Shown here piece after piece: positions 25,101 through 38,606 of a stretch of DNA of 64,000 nt (position 1 is the stretch's first letter; every line of letters starts with the position of its first letter). A program made the position numbers and the translations under genes. The stretch is from Anaspis maculata (lineage: Eukaryota > Arthropoda > Insecta > Coleoptera > Scraptiidae). Location of the stretch: the NCBI GenBank assembly GCA_949128115.1, contig OX421964.1, forward strand, positions 52,182,601 through 52,246,600. The letters run 5' to 3'. Below the pieces are notes generated by a model, which worked only from the letters and a program-made list of their open reading frames with translations, had not been told where the DNA came from and did not search any database.

Positions 25101-28100
25101 CTTGCGAGAAAATTACAATTTTTTCAATTTCACAACTTTCGAAAGAACTGAATTGTTGCTGAGAGTGCGTACTCTTAAGGACGGCATTTCCTAGCATGGA
25201 ATGGCTGAAGCAGACTGCGGGTTGCGGATTAGCTGCAGAGCGAAAGAAAAACGCAGATAGATTCTTGTTGCGTGAGTTTCTGCCAAATCTGTGCAGTGAA
25301 AATGAAACAAAAAAATGAGCCATTCAAATCTGGGCTGGCAAGAGAATGAGAGTCTTTTTTCGAAACATATATGAAAAACTTAACGGTCCCGTGGCGCAGA
25401 TGGTTGAGTGGCTGCCTGCACCTATAGGGGCTCCGGGTTCGATTCCCGGGAATATCTAGCTGTTTGTGTTGTCCACTTTGCAATTTTTCTGGTCAATTTA
25501 ATAATAAAGGGCAAAAACTCCTATGGCCGGTGTAGGCCGATAAGGCGGAAAACATTTAGGTATTTATTATTCTTATTTATATGAACATTTTGAAGAAAAA
25601 TCGAGTTTTTCGAATTTTGAAATTTTTCAATTCTTGTAAATAATTGATTACTTCATTTTAGATCACTCTTCTTTTTTTCAATCCTACTCCACTGGTTCTC
25701 ATGAAACTCACGTTTGAAGAAAACATAAGGAAATGCCGTCCTTGAGGCTGATTCATGAACTGATGCTCGCGTAAACGTCAGCCTTTGCTCCTATAAATGA
25801 TTTTCCCGGTAAACCCGGGTAATGGAGCCCGATGTTAGCTGATTTTGAACTTCCTGGTCATATAAGGGAAACATGTTTAGAAACAAATTGAATAAAGTAT
25901 ATTATGCTCTTTTTCGCGGTATTTTTTCAGTAAGTTTCCTGGTTTGATTTGCTTGCATTTTTATGGTGTGTACCTGCACAAAAAGAAGATTTTTTTTTAA
26001 ATATTGATACATCAATACAATCAAACAGAATTCATAGCTACAAATTCATACTTGATGTTTTGTTCACGATCAGCAAGATCACGAAAGGAAGTAGCATAGA
26101 ACCGATCTGGAGACTTTTGGGAGTGAGAATTTGGAGTTGGTCAAACGAAAGTACCGTATGATCAAAAACTTTCTTTCTCTAGGCAGGCTGTGGTCTGGTC
26201 ATTGGCAGGCAAACGAGGCTGACTAGTGACTTTGGCCAGGCCACAGCCTGCGTAAAAGAGTAGAGTTTTTGATCATACGGTATAAATTATAATTTTTGAA
26301 CAACAAATCTTTGTGCATGCAAGAAATCTTGAAAATCACAGGGTGTCGCATGCTGCTGGGCACCCACACTGGAAGACAAGAACATAAATGCCCAGGGTAA
26401 ATCGTATTTCTTTCTACTAAGGTTTCTACTGTGATGACCAAGAAAAACACAAATCTTATGTTGAATACCATATTACTGGCATAAACTTCAATCAGAAGCC
26501 TGTTTTCAATGAATTGTTTTCAATTTTCAAGATGCAGGGTGCATGGACTCAAAAATCCTGGAAATACAGTTTTCATATAAAAGCCGCCCGTATCATGGGA
26601 ACGAATAATTTCATTTTACTTTCTATCTTACATCACATTGGGGAAGTCTGGAACCTTTTGGAATTGTTCTTAGAAAAAATGAATCGTTTTTGAGTCTATT
26701 AAGAGGTATAGGTACGAAAGCTCAAGACAAAGTGAAAATAGTTCAATTTTTTCCGTTTACAGTCTGTCGTAAAAAGTTTACTGAAATCTCATCAGGTAAT
26801 GGAAATAAAACGAGCCAACACTTCACTCTTCGACTCCCCATATCTTCAAGAATTATTACTAATCATTTTCAACATTTTTCTGGCACATTTCAAGCATTTC
26901 TTTTGACTCTGAACCGCGACTTCTGATGGAACACATGTATACCCTAGGAAAGTTGCTGGATACCTCAAGCGCTTCCGTTTTGATGCTTTATAAAGATACG
27001 TATTTCACGTACGGTTTCGAATATAATTGAAACGATCGTCTTAAAATACACACTGTTTATTACTACGTAGTACAATAAATACACGTCAACAATTATTATC
27101 TACTTGGAATATATCGCAGGTACTACTTCGCTTGTTTCGCACTCGTTCGCTTTCAATTCATAACTGACTGTCTCGCTGAGGACGGTGCTTATACATATAT
27201 GCCTCCGATTAGTGTTCTCGAACTTTCCATCATCCTCCAGCAATTTCCATAGTGACCCGGCATATGGTTTTAGACGACTCCTGAATAATCACACATCTTT
27301 CGCGTGCCCCGTGTGTTCTGGTATGTGGCACCTCCGCCAAAATGGACAGATGTAGCTTGACCCACTGCTGAAGTCTCCATACAGTTGTACGGAAGAAGCC
27401 TACACGCGCGTTCTGAAACACACCAGAACGCTCCGCACTTGTACACTGCGATCTAACGGGAAGAGTCTAGAAAGATCGCGTGTTATCCAGAATCGCCGCT
27501 CGTAACAATAATTTGAGCTCATCATCAAGCCGATTCAATGAAATAATTTAACTATTTAAATATCGTTAAGTTCATCGATCAATGACGACTGATGGTTTCT
27601 TTTCAAACGTCTACTTCAATCTAAGAAATTTTGCACAAAAAAAGTTTTGATGGACAAATTACAAAAGAGCATTAAATTCATGAATTGGTGTGAAAGCCGT
27701 TGAAATTGAAAGGTCGTTAAAAAAAATTGAGCCAATCATAAAGCCGATTTCTGACGTTTCTAAGGTGACCAGAACCTCTTAAAATTTTAAAGGGTGTTTG
27801 AAATTTTACAGAAACACTACTCATTGTGGATTGTTTCTATAGTTCAAGCACCAAAGCATATCCTCGTAAACAATTTAACTTGCGCCTAAAACACAATACG
27901 TGTCACTTGCGCTTATGACAACTCTTCAATAGCGCCCGACTTTTAAAACCTCTTATCTTCGTACGCACATAAGTAGAAGTGTCGGATATACGGGATGAAC
28001 CACCTGAAGCGTGCGCACTTCTCGGAATCTCCCTCGTACAATAATTTTTTTCTTGAAATTAACCGTGTAAACGGATCCGGTCAGAGCTTTGGTTCTTTAG

Positions 28101-31100
28101 TATATCCCATTGTTTGAGTCTTAACAAACGAGACATGATCCGTGATGCTCGCACAAGATCGCAATCTTTTGTTCAATTGGAGAGCAACAGGCATTCCCTG
28201 GCGATGATTCTCATTAGAAATCCCGACGAGTCATCATCAATCACGCACCATCACCACCACCACCGGCGAAGAAGCCGAAGAGCGAGGTGATGACACAATT
28301 TCGTGATGAGCGGTTTTGCGTGATCTGAATACGCGCGGTGCGAACGCGAAAATATTGCCAATTATTTTCTCCATCGACGATGAGGATGTTGCTTCGACTC
28401 GGTGGAACAGTAAATAGCATGGTACTTGCCAAAACGAACGAGCCTTGTCCTCGGCATGTCGTAGAAGCCGTTCACGAGCTTCATGCCGAACTTAAGGTGA
28501 ATTTATGCTCGCAAAAAATAAGAATAAAGATAAGAAAATGTTGAAAATGAGCTTTCAGATTGAAGCGTTTATCCTCCAAAAATGAAATAATAATAATAAG
28601 GGACTTCAACTTTCCATTCACTCAAATTCTGCACAAATCATCCTCAATGTTATTGAATAATCAAGTAACGCGGTTAACTTATGTGGAATAATATTCTACA
28701 ATGTGTTTTGAAGCCTTCCATGACTTGTGTTTCCTGTTTCCTTCCGTTAATGACAAGATCATAGCCCCTCCCAAAAAAATACTCATCGCCTCTACTGCCC
28801 AAGAAATTCAAGAATAAAAACAACAGGTTGAATACACCTGAACTTCGTTACGTTCTACATGGAATATATTTGAATAAAGACATTTAATAGTAATAATAAT
28901 AATAATAATATTTTCAACTTCCGCTCGAAGATATGCCGAACGAGTGACGAACGCAGTCGAGCTTTTCCGATGACGATGGGGGCTGCTTTTATACAATCCG
29001 CAGTACATAGATGTAGCAAGAGTTGCCTGAAACCGCCTCGTTCAGAAAACGAACAACTGCGACACAAAACGAATCGGCCATTTCTTGCAAACTTCAAGAA
29101 AACGATACTCAATCCGCGACGATCCTCTTCAAAGCTAGCATAAAAGTTGACTGTACTGTGGCGTCATTTACCGGCCAATAGCTAAAGGTTACGATGGCGT
29201 CTCTTTGATGTAAATATTTTTATTTGAAGCTATGATATCCCCAACTACAGTGTTTTGGCCCGCTTCTCGGCCACTGTCAAGTTGATTCTGAACCAATTCT
29301 AAGAACGATCACTATTTCAGAGAAGCTTATACGAGGGCCGAAGTACTCGGAATTGAGAATTGCCTCTGCCCTCTATCCAAGGTTTCAAGTGTTTTTGACT
29401 TCTAACTTTATCGGGCTTGAATCTTGAATCCCACCCATAGTGCCTTGTTGTGGCGGTTACCCATCCAAATACGCGTACCGCCGTATGTTGTTTAATTTCC
29501 GTGACCGCCATCAAGCGCGATGTTCCACAACACTATATGCAGCTGCTCCCATATACGAATATATCTAGTAAATTCTCCTTTTTAACGAGACGACATTCAA
29601 CTTAGTTTATGCACTTTGCTGCTCCACCATGTAACCTCGAGGCGGTTAGTAACCTAGAAGGCGTTGCCCAAGACCTTACCGGGAGTATTTGGATGTGGAT
29701 GTTGGTATTGCGGATGTTCGCCCAAGCGCTCTCACTCACTCGAGTCGGAGCTACCCATCCAGACACTGACTGCCAGCCATGTTGCTGCATGCAGGTTATA
29801 CTACCCGCAGTGGGCAATGTTCATTTGGCTGTGCGCCCCGATACCTATATCTTATGTGTAATCATACTTGAGTGCAGCTCTTGAAAAACATACATATAGT
29901 TTTGTTTTGACATTATAGAAATAAAATAAGAAGAAATCTTATACCAACTATGATGGTGCCATTTGAGGTTAACTTTATACGACAATTACGACACCATACG
30001 AGTCGATACTTAGGTTGCTATATACCTAATGCTTAGTTGAAGCTAGGAAAGACATGCGCAATGTGGAATGAAGACCATGAATCCGGTGTAATCCCAATCA
30101 ATTAATGAACAAGGCCGTGTTGTGTGAATTTCAATTGGTGGTGCAGTAAGTAGCCAGCAGCTAGCAGAACGATGAGTGGCCCGCCGTCCATCACTCGCGT
30201 CGGTAACTGACAACTTTTGATGGATACGCGGCGCGACAACCTTTACATGGGCACCAAGTGAGTTCTGTAAATCTCCCGTGTCAGGCCGCCGAGATGCGAA
30301 CAGACTCTTAATGGAGCATTTCGTATAAGATTTGGTCATCGGGAGGTACGTGTCGTGGTTCGAAACTCGATGCCCCGATGCGATCTACATGGGCCACTCC
30401 GGAGGACTTTTTTCCCCGCAGACGTCAAACATAAATGGCCCAACCTTGGTTTTCCGCGCATATATACATTTCTCTTCTTGTGCCTTGGTGATGCGTTCGC
30501 GCAAAATTATAAACCAATAATGTGGGGAAAAGGAACAGTGTGACGCGTTAATGGCACGCGGAAAAAAGTTTTCATTCCTGATGACGGGCATATCTTGAGC
30601 ATAACAACCATCATCAGGACGGAAAGAGTGATATTCAGTATATATAGCGTGGTCATTAACACAAAATAATGACGTGTGATGGACTATTTATGCTTTAATG
30701 TAAGACGAGATATGCCAATTACTGCGGTTTTCTTTGTTGTATGATGTGTCTTAACTCGAATGTCTTATGGTGATTTTTCTGGACTTTTCAAAGCTTCAGA
30801 CAAGGTCTTCATTGAAGCGACTGGTCGTTCACATCCAGTATAGCTGCAATTTCACAAACCTGTCGTGTACAATCTCATTCTGTTCTTATTAGTCTCCGAG
30901 TTTTTCAGTTTGAATTGGTTTTAACAAGGAACTGAAGTTTCTCGTCTGTGTGACCACTGCAGTCTCCATTCTCCATACGCTTACGCCGACGAGCATAAAG
31001 CTGTATTAGCCAGCATCTTTCGCGCTATACTTATTTAATGAGAGCTCGAGAACTCTAACTCTGCTGTGAGACGTATATTTTAAAAGTGGGATTTTTCTAT

Positions 31101-34100
31101 AAAACAAATCCAACATATAGGTTCAACTAGTATACACAGTACACACCCCAAATGGTCTAGGGGTCACCCCGAAATTTTGACTCGATTAAAATGACAATTT
31201 CTCGAGAAAACATTAACCAACTTGGAAAAAGGTGTTCGATAAAGCAATCCTTTGACTACAACGTAACACCTTAGGTCACTTGATTGTTGACCCTCTGTAC
31301 GATATACCAGGGTGGACAATGAAAGAAGCGCAGAAATGACCCGACCTCCACGCATTCCCGTTTTGAGAAAACAAGTCGAAGAGTTTTCTAGGTGACATTT
31401 TCGGGAATCGTACACCAATGCAATCAGCCCAGTCAATCTAGACTTTATATCATAAATACCGGGAACAAATTCGCCCAAAGCTGATTTTTGGTACAGTGAG
31501 TCCTTAGACCATGAGAACTCACTATAGTCAACTTTCTCGGACTTTCTCGCGTGTGCTCCATGGTCCTCCAGGTCTTCGGATGTTTTGAGTCGCTGTAAAT
31601 TGCAGTACTCGCCTGGAATTCGCACCATGGCCGCAAAAATGATCCGATTGTAATTTATGCATCATATCCCGTTGATACTATTTTAGCACAAAAAGTGTCG
31701 ATCATTGTTGAAAGGGGGTCGTGGGGAATGAAGCTCGGCTAGGTGGTTCTTTTTGTTTTCCTCAACATCAGCACTTACTGACAGAAGAGACAGCTTAGGT
31801 GACATTACTTCGCAAAAGGGGTTATTTCAGAAAAATACGACTCATTTCTGATGATAAACTGTGCTTCCACCATCTAGAGCAATTCCCAGCAATTTTGTTA
31901 CCTGAGGCACATATTTTACATTTTTTTATTGAAAAAAAGCATGTAACAGTTGCAAAATAAAAAAAATTGTATTATAATACGCACGTTTTATTTGACCTAT
32001 TGTCATACTCGTCAATTGACATCGACATGGCATGTCGATGTCATGCCCGCTGATATTGCCAACATTTGGGGGTAAAAAGATGCGTATCGAAATGAAGCTT
32101 CTTACAATACGTGAATGACGTCATTTGCGTATCGTAATGACTTTCTTATGAACGCAAAATAAAAAAATGTTATTTTACAGCCTGATTGTCGGTCCATAAA
32201 TCACAAAAAATCAATAATTCCTTGAAAAAACAAAAGACGATCAAAAGTTCAAAACCATTTCAGGATCTTGATGTACGCTTTCCAAAAATGTTGCCTAAAA
32301 AATTCTGCGACTTGTTTTCTCAAAACGGGACTTTGCTCAAGTCAGGTTACTTTTGCGCCCCTTCCATTGTCACCCTGTATATCATGCATTAGGTCAACAA
32401 AAGGGGGACCTAAGGTGGTACCTTGTAGTCAAAAAATTACTCTATTGGGCACCACAAAAGTTTCCAAAATCGGCCAATGTTTTCGCGAGAAATTGTCATT
32501 CCAGCCTAAACAAAATTTCGGGGTGATCCCTAGTTTATTTGGGTCCCCAGTTCTTAGTCAGCTAGTCCTAGAAGCATAAGCCATCGCGCTCATAACCGAT
32601 ATTTCAACGCGTCCTCTCAGATCGAGGTTCGATTCCAGCCGGCGGAAGAAAACTTTTCTGGGCCAAACATCGCTAAAAACGTTGAAATAACAGTGTTGTA
32701 TAGAAATATGGACTGATGTGTATAATAGAACTGTTGTAACGAAAATAATTATGAAATAAAGTGTCAAAACTCTTATGGCGGAATGTACCGTATGATCAAA
32801 AACTTTCCTCCTCTAGGCAGGCTATGGCCTGGCCAAAATCAGCCTAGTTTGCCTGCCATTGGCCAGACCACAGCCTGCCTAGGGGAGGAAAGTTTTTGAT
32901 CATACGGTATAAGATCGAAAAGGGGAAAACAATATAATATTTTGGTGTGTGTGTAACTGTGTATATTTTAAGACTGACCGACAGACCCGTAATATATTAG
33001 TACGACATGTTCTTCGCTAACTTTGTTTTAAGTATTTCAGTAAAATTTAATTTCTTCCTAGATGTAATTTTGGCTTTGCGTAAAGCATAGAGAATCAAAG
33101 AACTGAAGCTTCTCGCCTGTGTGACTGTTGGGGTCTCCATGCATTACACTGACGAGAAGGCTGGCGAAAGCTCTCCTTTGATTGCCAAAGCGAACCACAG
33201 TAACTGAAGCTCGAAGGAAGCTTTCATCAAGTCGTGGCAAGTTCGAGGCATCAGCTAGAGAAACTAGAACGTGCACACAGACGCGAAACTCTCAGCCGTA
33301 TCAGCCGGCCCTCTCATCCTGCCGTTAATCGAATATTCAACACCGCGATCGTCGTCCGTGCATCTTCCTCCGCTTGAGATACATAATACAGAACAATCAT
33401 CAATCAACATTAGTACAGCAATTATGCACCGGTAAACGTACAAGTTGTACCCGCGAGAGAGGAGTCGTTGCAACCGTCATTATAATTGTATATAAATTGT
33501 TGTTAGATACAATCTTGAAGTTGCAAGCGTGAATAATTATCTATAATTTATGTATATGCTCATACACGGTCATGTTTTAACGTGGCACAAGCAGAGACAG
33601 TTGCGCATATATCTACAATGTAACTATATGCAAAGCAGTTGTAAATGGCTCCGTAAATACCTTCCCCGGCCTGTACGTGTGTGCCTGTGTAGGTATACGG
33701 ACGCACTTCGTTCTCCCAGTTATTGTCACAAAAATGCAACCGCAAATGAAGCGATTCAAGCTAATTTTCTTTATTTCGTTTTCATATACCTACCCACGAG
33801 TTGGTATACCGGAGAGAAAAACTTGGAATTGCTGGGTATTCAGTGCAGTCTATTCGGACAGGAATTTTATCTGGAGTATTATTTATTGATCTAACATGAG
33901 GCGTATACCTACATCAACTGCTAATTTTGCTACAAAAATTACCAGATTATACTTGTCTAAATCGATTACATGAAACGTATGAACTGGACTATAAAAAACT
34001 ATCAATACAGGAAATGGTGCCTAATGCGTCTGCATGACTTTTTTGTTGATATTATAAACCGAAATTATAAGGCAGGATAACCCCAAGAGTGGACGAATTT

Positions 34101-37100
34101 TGATCACTGTGCGGCCAGGATTTGTACCTAACCATGAATTTGATAAAAGGGGCAGTCTTATTAGATTGATAGAAATATATTTTTCAAGAGTTATACACTC
34201 GACGTCTTTATGGTTTTGAAATCTGGATTGGAGTGGTCATTGATGGAGTACGAAGCCATTTGAAGATGTGAATGTCCGAATCGTTGACATTTTAACCATA
34301 GTGCTGTTGTTTAGGATCGAATCAACAGCATTGTGATGGAAATGTCGCCGTTTCGAGCAGACTAGCAGCTGAAGGGCGCACCGCAGGGATCGAAGAGCAA
34401 GGGGTCACACGCACCGGCAGCACACCGCCATCCAGCCTCTCCATCCATTCCTCTAATCGCACGGACACCGGTAGAAATTAGCCTAAAATATCGGTAACAC
34501 GCCGGATAAATATGTTTCCAGTCACATCATTTGTCTTCCGCCGGCCCGGTAATATTTCAGCTGTCGTCCCGCGCGGAGCAAGGGTTGATGCCGAGATTCG
34601 GGGATGACAACAACATTAGTTAATTCCGAACCGTATGATTTATGGGGGGGCCCGCTACAGTCCGTATATATAGTGTGTGCCACAGTCCATAGTGTTTTGA
34701 TTGGCGATATATACCTATGGGCCTCTCTCCGCATCATGTGCGCGTTTTTATAAAATGTTAATTGACCGAGCCCGGTGGTTTTATGGGCTTGTAAATTTCG
34801 AGAGCGAGATATGAACTTTTATGGTTCGGAATGTGAGGATTTAACACTATCTGAATCTTAATTGCGAAACGCACAATTCTAAAAATGACGGACCGGTGTG
34901 GTGAAACGGAGCGTGAGAACGACGATCATCCTCATCGCGTTATCTATGCCCGTTGTCTCTCGGCCATACGTTAACCCCTTATCTTCAGATTCCTCCGCCA
35001 AAGGTATGTCACCAGGACCGACCCGACAAAAAACACGCCACTACCGTGGACTAATATAAAGATTCTTCGGGTTTATATGTCGGCGCTGCTGTGGCCTTTC
35101 CAGCAGCAGCAGCTTCAGCAGCAGCAGCAGCAGCAGCAGCAGCGTGTGCATCTAGACGGCCGCGGCCGTGCGAGGAATCGGAATCGACCTCTGTGATGTC
35201 TTCTGCTCTGGGTGATGCGCACCGGACGGATCCCCCTGGCTGACACAGACACTTGACGATGATTCGGACCGAAAACTGTTATACCGAACCTGCAGCCTCA
35301 TAAGCAAGGATTAGTGTAGCAAGAATTCTAAAATTTCTTCTATAATCATCCCGTCAATGTTATAGACCTCGATTGAGTGGCCATCACCGAACCGTTTTGA
35401 TCAATATTCAAATTTACTGATCAAAGTGTCAACTGAAAACTAAAGGAGGTGTCACCACGCTTTGATTTTTATTGGATGACACGGCAGCGTGGGGCGAAGC
35501 ACCGTCGTCTACCTAGTACCTATACCATCACTGACTTGTTTCTTTTGGGCTGCGATTAGTCACCACTGCACAACTGCAAGAACGGGTGTTCATTAAACAC
35601 TACTTAATGACTTTGAAGATGCGTCCTTCTTAAATCAAACATGTCCTTTTAAAAGGTGCAATAAAGTTTGCAATTTAATACAGATATGATATGTAATATA
35701 CATTGGTGCAATACAGATTTGGCAATGCTGTATAGTTACTTGTAGGTACTGCTAAAATTTCGCGAAAAGAATCATTTTCTTGTAGGGAATGTTGCTGGTC
35801 TTTTCTCCTCACTTTTCATTTCTTCACAACCCGTTTTACAATTAGGCCAACTCTATCTTCAAAATTTTCAGATACAAAAATATCAATATTACAGGACAAG
35901 TTTAGTATAATATGAAGATAGTACCGTATGATCAGAAACTTTTCTATTTATACGGTAGGCTGTGGCCTGGCCAACATTAGCCTCGTTTGCCTGCCAATGA
36001 CCGCATCAGGCCACAACCTATCGCATCAAGTAGAAAAATTGAGGATAGGATTTGATTTGCAATAAAAAGCCAGGATAAGTCCATTTGTAGAAAAAAGCAA
36101 TCTATGACACGGCAGATTTTAAATTAAAAAAACTAATGAAAATGCGAGAAACTGTATTTACCTACCATTTTCACAGAAATCATCCATATTTCCTTTCTAA
36201 GAGATACCTATTAGGTATATGCAAATTTTATAGAGTAATACAATTTATTTCAACTATTCATTTTATCAGCAGAGAAAAGTTTGGAAATGGGTCAATTTGC
36301 CGACCTGAATTTTGGCATTTTTCAGCAAATTGCTTTGGCCTGGACCTCAGCTGTTAGCTTTTGTCCTAATTGCCTTAAAATGGCAGACTGACTTTTTAGG
36401 GTAGGCTTGTATAGTATTTCCTTTCCTAACATCTCCGCTTCTATTTTATTTCATTTCTATAATAGTCACACGATTAGGTATACAGGGTGTTTCAGCGATG
36501 ATAGGAAAAAATTCAAATGTGGGTAGATCTCGTCAAAATATGACGGACACCTAAATACCATTTTGCAAAGCTTGGCCTAGTGACAAAGATACAGCCCTTC
36601 AAAGTTCACTTTTTCAGGATTTCGAAAATTTCGAAACTATCTACTGACCTGCCAACTTTTAAAAGAATTCAGTCAGTCGCGTAGGAGTTACGAGGGTGAT
36701 CAATAATTTAGAAGCATCCGAAGAAAAGTTGACTAAAGGGGACCCCCATGAATTCCACGCTACTGCTTGGATCTTTCCAATCTTTGCACTTGCAAAGATA
36801 ATGTTGATAGACCAGCTTATGCTGAATTTGAGCTAATTTTGTCAAAAAGTTCCTGAGTTACAAATTTTTGAAATCCGAAAAAAGTGAACTTTGAAGGGCT
36901 GTATCTTCGTCATTAGGCTGAAATTTGCAAAATGGTATATAGGTTTTCATCGTACTTTGACGAGATCCACTCAAAGTTGAATTTTTCGTTATCATCGCTG
37001 AAACACCTTGTATAGGAGTAAATGCTACTTGCTGGAACCGATGTTTTATTGTTTGGAAACAATTACTACACGATACTTACCAACATCTCATCAAGTTTAA

Positions 37101-38573
37101 ATTGAGCAAATATTGCCATCTGAGAGCCGGCCGGACCCACAGACCCAGTCAGTGTGTGAGACAGATCAGAATCTCAAGGATAACACACACGCAGGATTTT
37201 TATGGCCGCCCGGGGCATTAAAGTAAAGTAATTAATACGGACGCACATGCAATAATTTAAGGTATAAACTTAGTTCGTACTCGGGCAGTAATTAAGTTTA
37301 ATGTCCGTTGTAAATATCAACTAGCATACTAACACTATAGTTATTGCACTACTCGAAAACCAATTTGTATTAAGGGGCACAATTTATGTATGTGATGGAA
37401 TATTTTAAGCATCGTCCGGCAAATTGTGTAAATATGTTGCTTTATACGGACAAATAAACAATAAAAAATTTAAATGGCTAGTTTATGGCCGCGTATAAAT
37501 TTAATGGACTTTTTCATATATTGGTGTGCGCGGATGGATGCTGGATGCAGCAAGAGGTGTGCGCGCTTTGATATTAAAACGGCCATTAATGAGAATAATA
37601 ATTAATTTTTGATCGTAAGCAATTAAATCTGAAAAGATTTTTCTCGTCGCAGACCTTCGTGTTTTGTGCATCGTGATGTCGTAATATTGAATGTGGACAT
37701 AATGAATCAGGTCGAAGATTTTCGTTGTTTGTCGAACTTAAACAAAGCCGATTCGTATTTACCGACAATTCTCACCCAGTTGGTCAAATATTTGGCTTTT
37801 GGTCGTTTTTCGTATACGGTTGTAAAAAACGGAGAATATGCGATGCACTTCCTGAAGGAAAAAAGGCGACCGGACAATACACATCTTGAATCCAAACAAA
37901 ATTGATCCTTTTCTAGACATCATATACTTACTTCCCTTCATCTATTCGATATGTTTTATTATGCTTGACGTTGAATTCTTGATGTATACCTATGTCTTAT
38001 TTTATGACAACTGTGACAAAAAAAAATCATAAACTCAACTGTAACGGACCAAATGAAGATTATGCTTTTGATTTTCCAGGGGTATCGCCAAAGCCGGAGA
38101 GCCCAACAACTTGTCGCCCATTTCCCCGGGCGTCCTCTACATGGATCCGTCAGTTCACGGCACGCTCAGGCGGAAACAGAGGCGGCTGGCGAGAGAAAAC
38201 CCGGGGCTTTTGGTGGCGCTGTCCAAGGGTGCCAACGCCGCCATTCACGAGTGCCAATATCAGTTCCGCAATCAGAGGTGGAACTGCTCGACCAGGAACT
38301 TTCTTCGGGGGAAGAACCTGTTTGGAAAAATCGTCGATAGAGGTTAGTTTTTGAAAGCGCGCGCTCGTATATATACTGTATACTGTATAGACTATACACA
38401 TACCTATACTCTTTTAAAGACTACTTTTACGGCGGACACTTTATGACCGGTAATCAACTACCGCACACATCATCAGATCAATGGCGATGGCAGTATCTGC
38501 ACACGAGACGAGATCTTTGATTGATAAAATGTCGTAACCCACTTTCTTCGAGATTTATGTTTTTACGACTTTC

Positions 38574-38606
<33 letters not shown>

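Larger units (their letters stand above)
22198..38079 (+). other. wg: wg intron 1 (15.9 kb)
   Basis: Bounded by GTACGT and TTTTCCAG, phase 2. Going 5' to 3', 22200-25380 shows little beyond AT-rich unique sequence. Then come SINE copy 2 (25382-25575), hairpin MITE copy 1 (26152-26282), a solo LTR (27028-27507), an AT microsatellite near 28890, a fold-back element (31141-32550), SINE copy 4 with MITE copy 2 in its tail, a GC-richer low-repeat stretch at 34300-35300 with a CAG run, MITE copy 3 (35932-36041), a TIR element (36479-37014) and a low-repeat block at 37090-37600. No nested gene is recognised. A long first intron is expected to hold enhancers, but none can be identified here. Confidence 0.9.

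Noticed and set aside
31164..31628. 154-codon minus-strand frame
   Set aside because: It falls in one arm of a palindrome; the frame is not maintained in the other arm.
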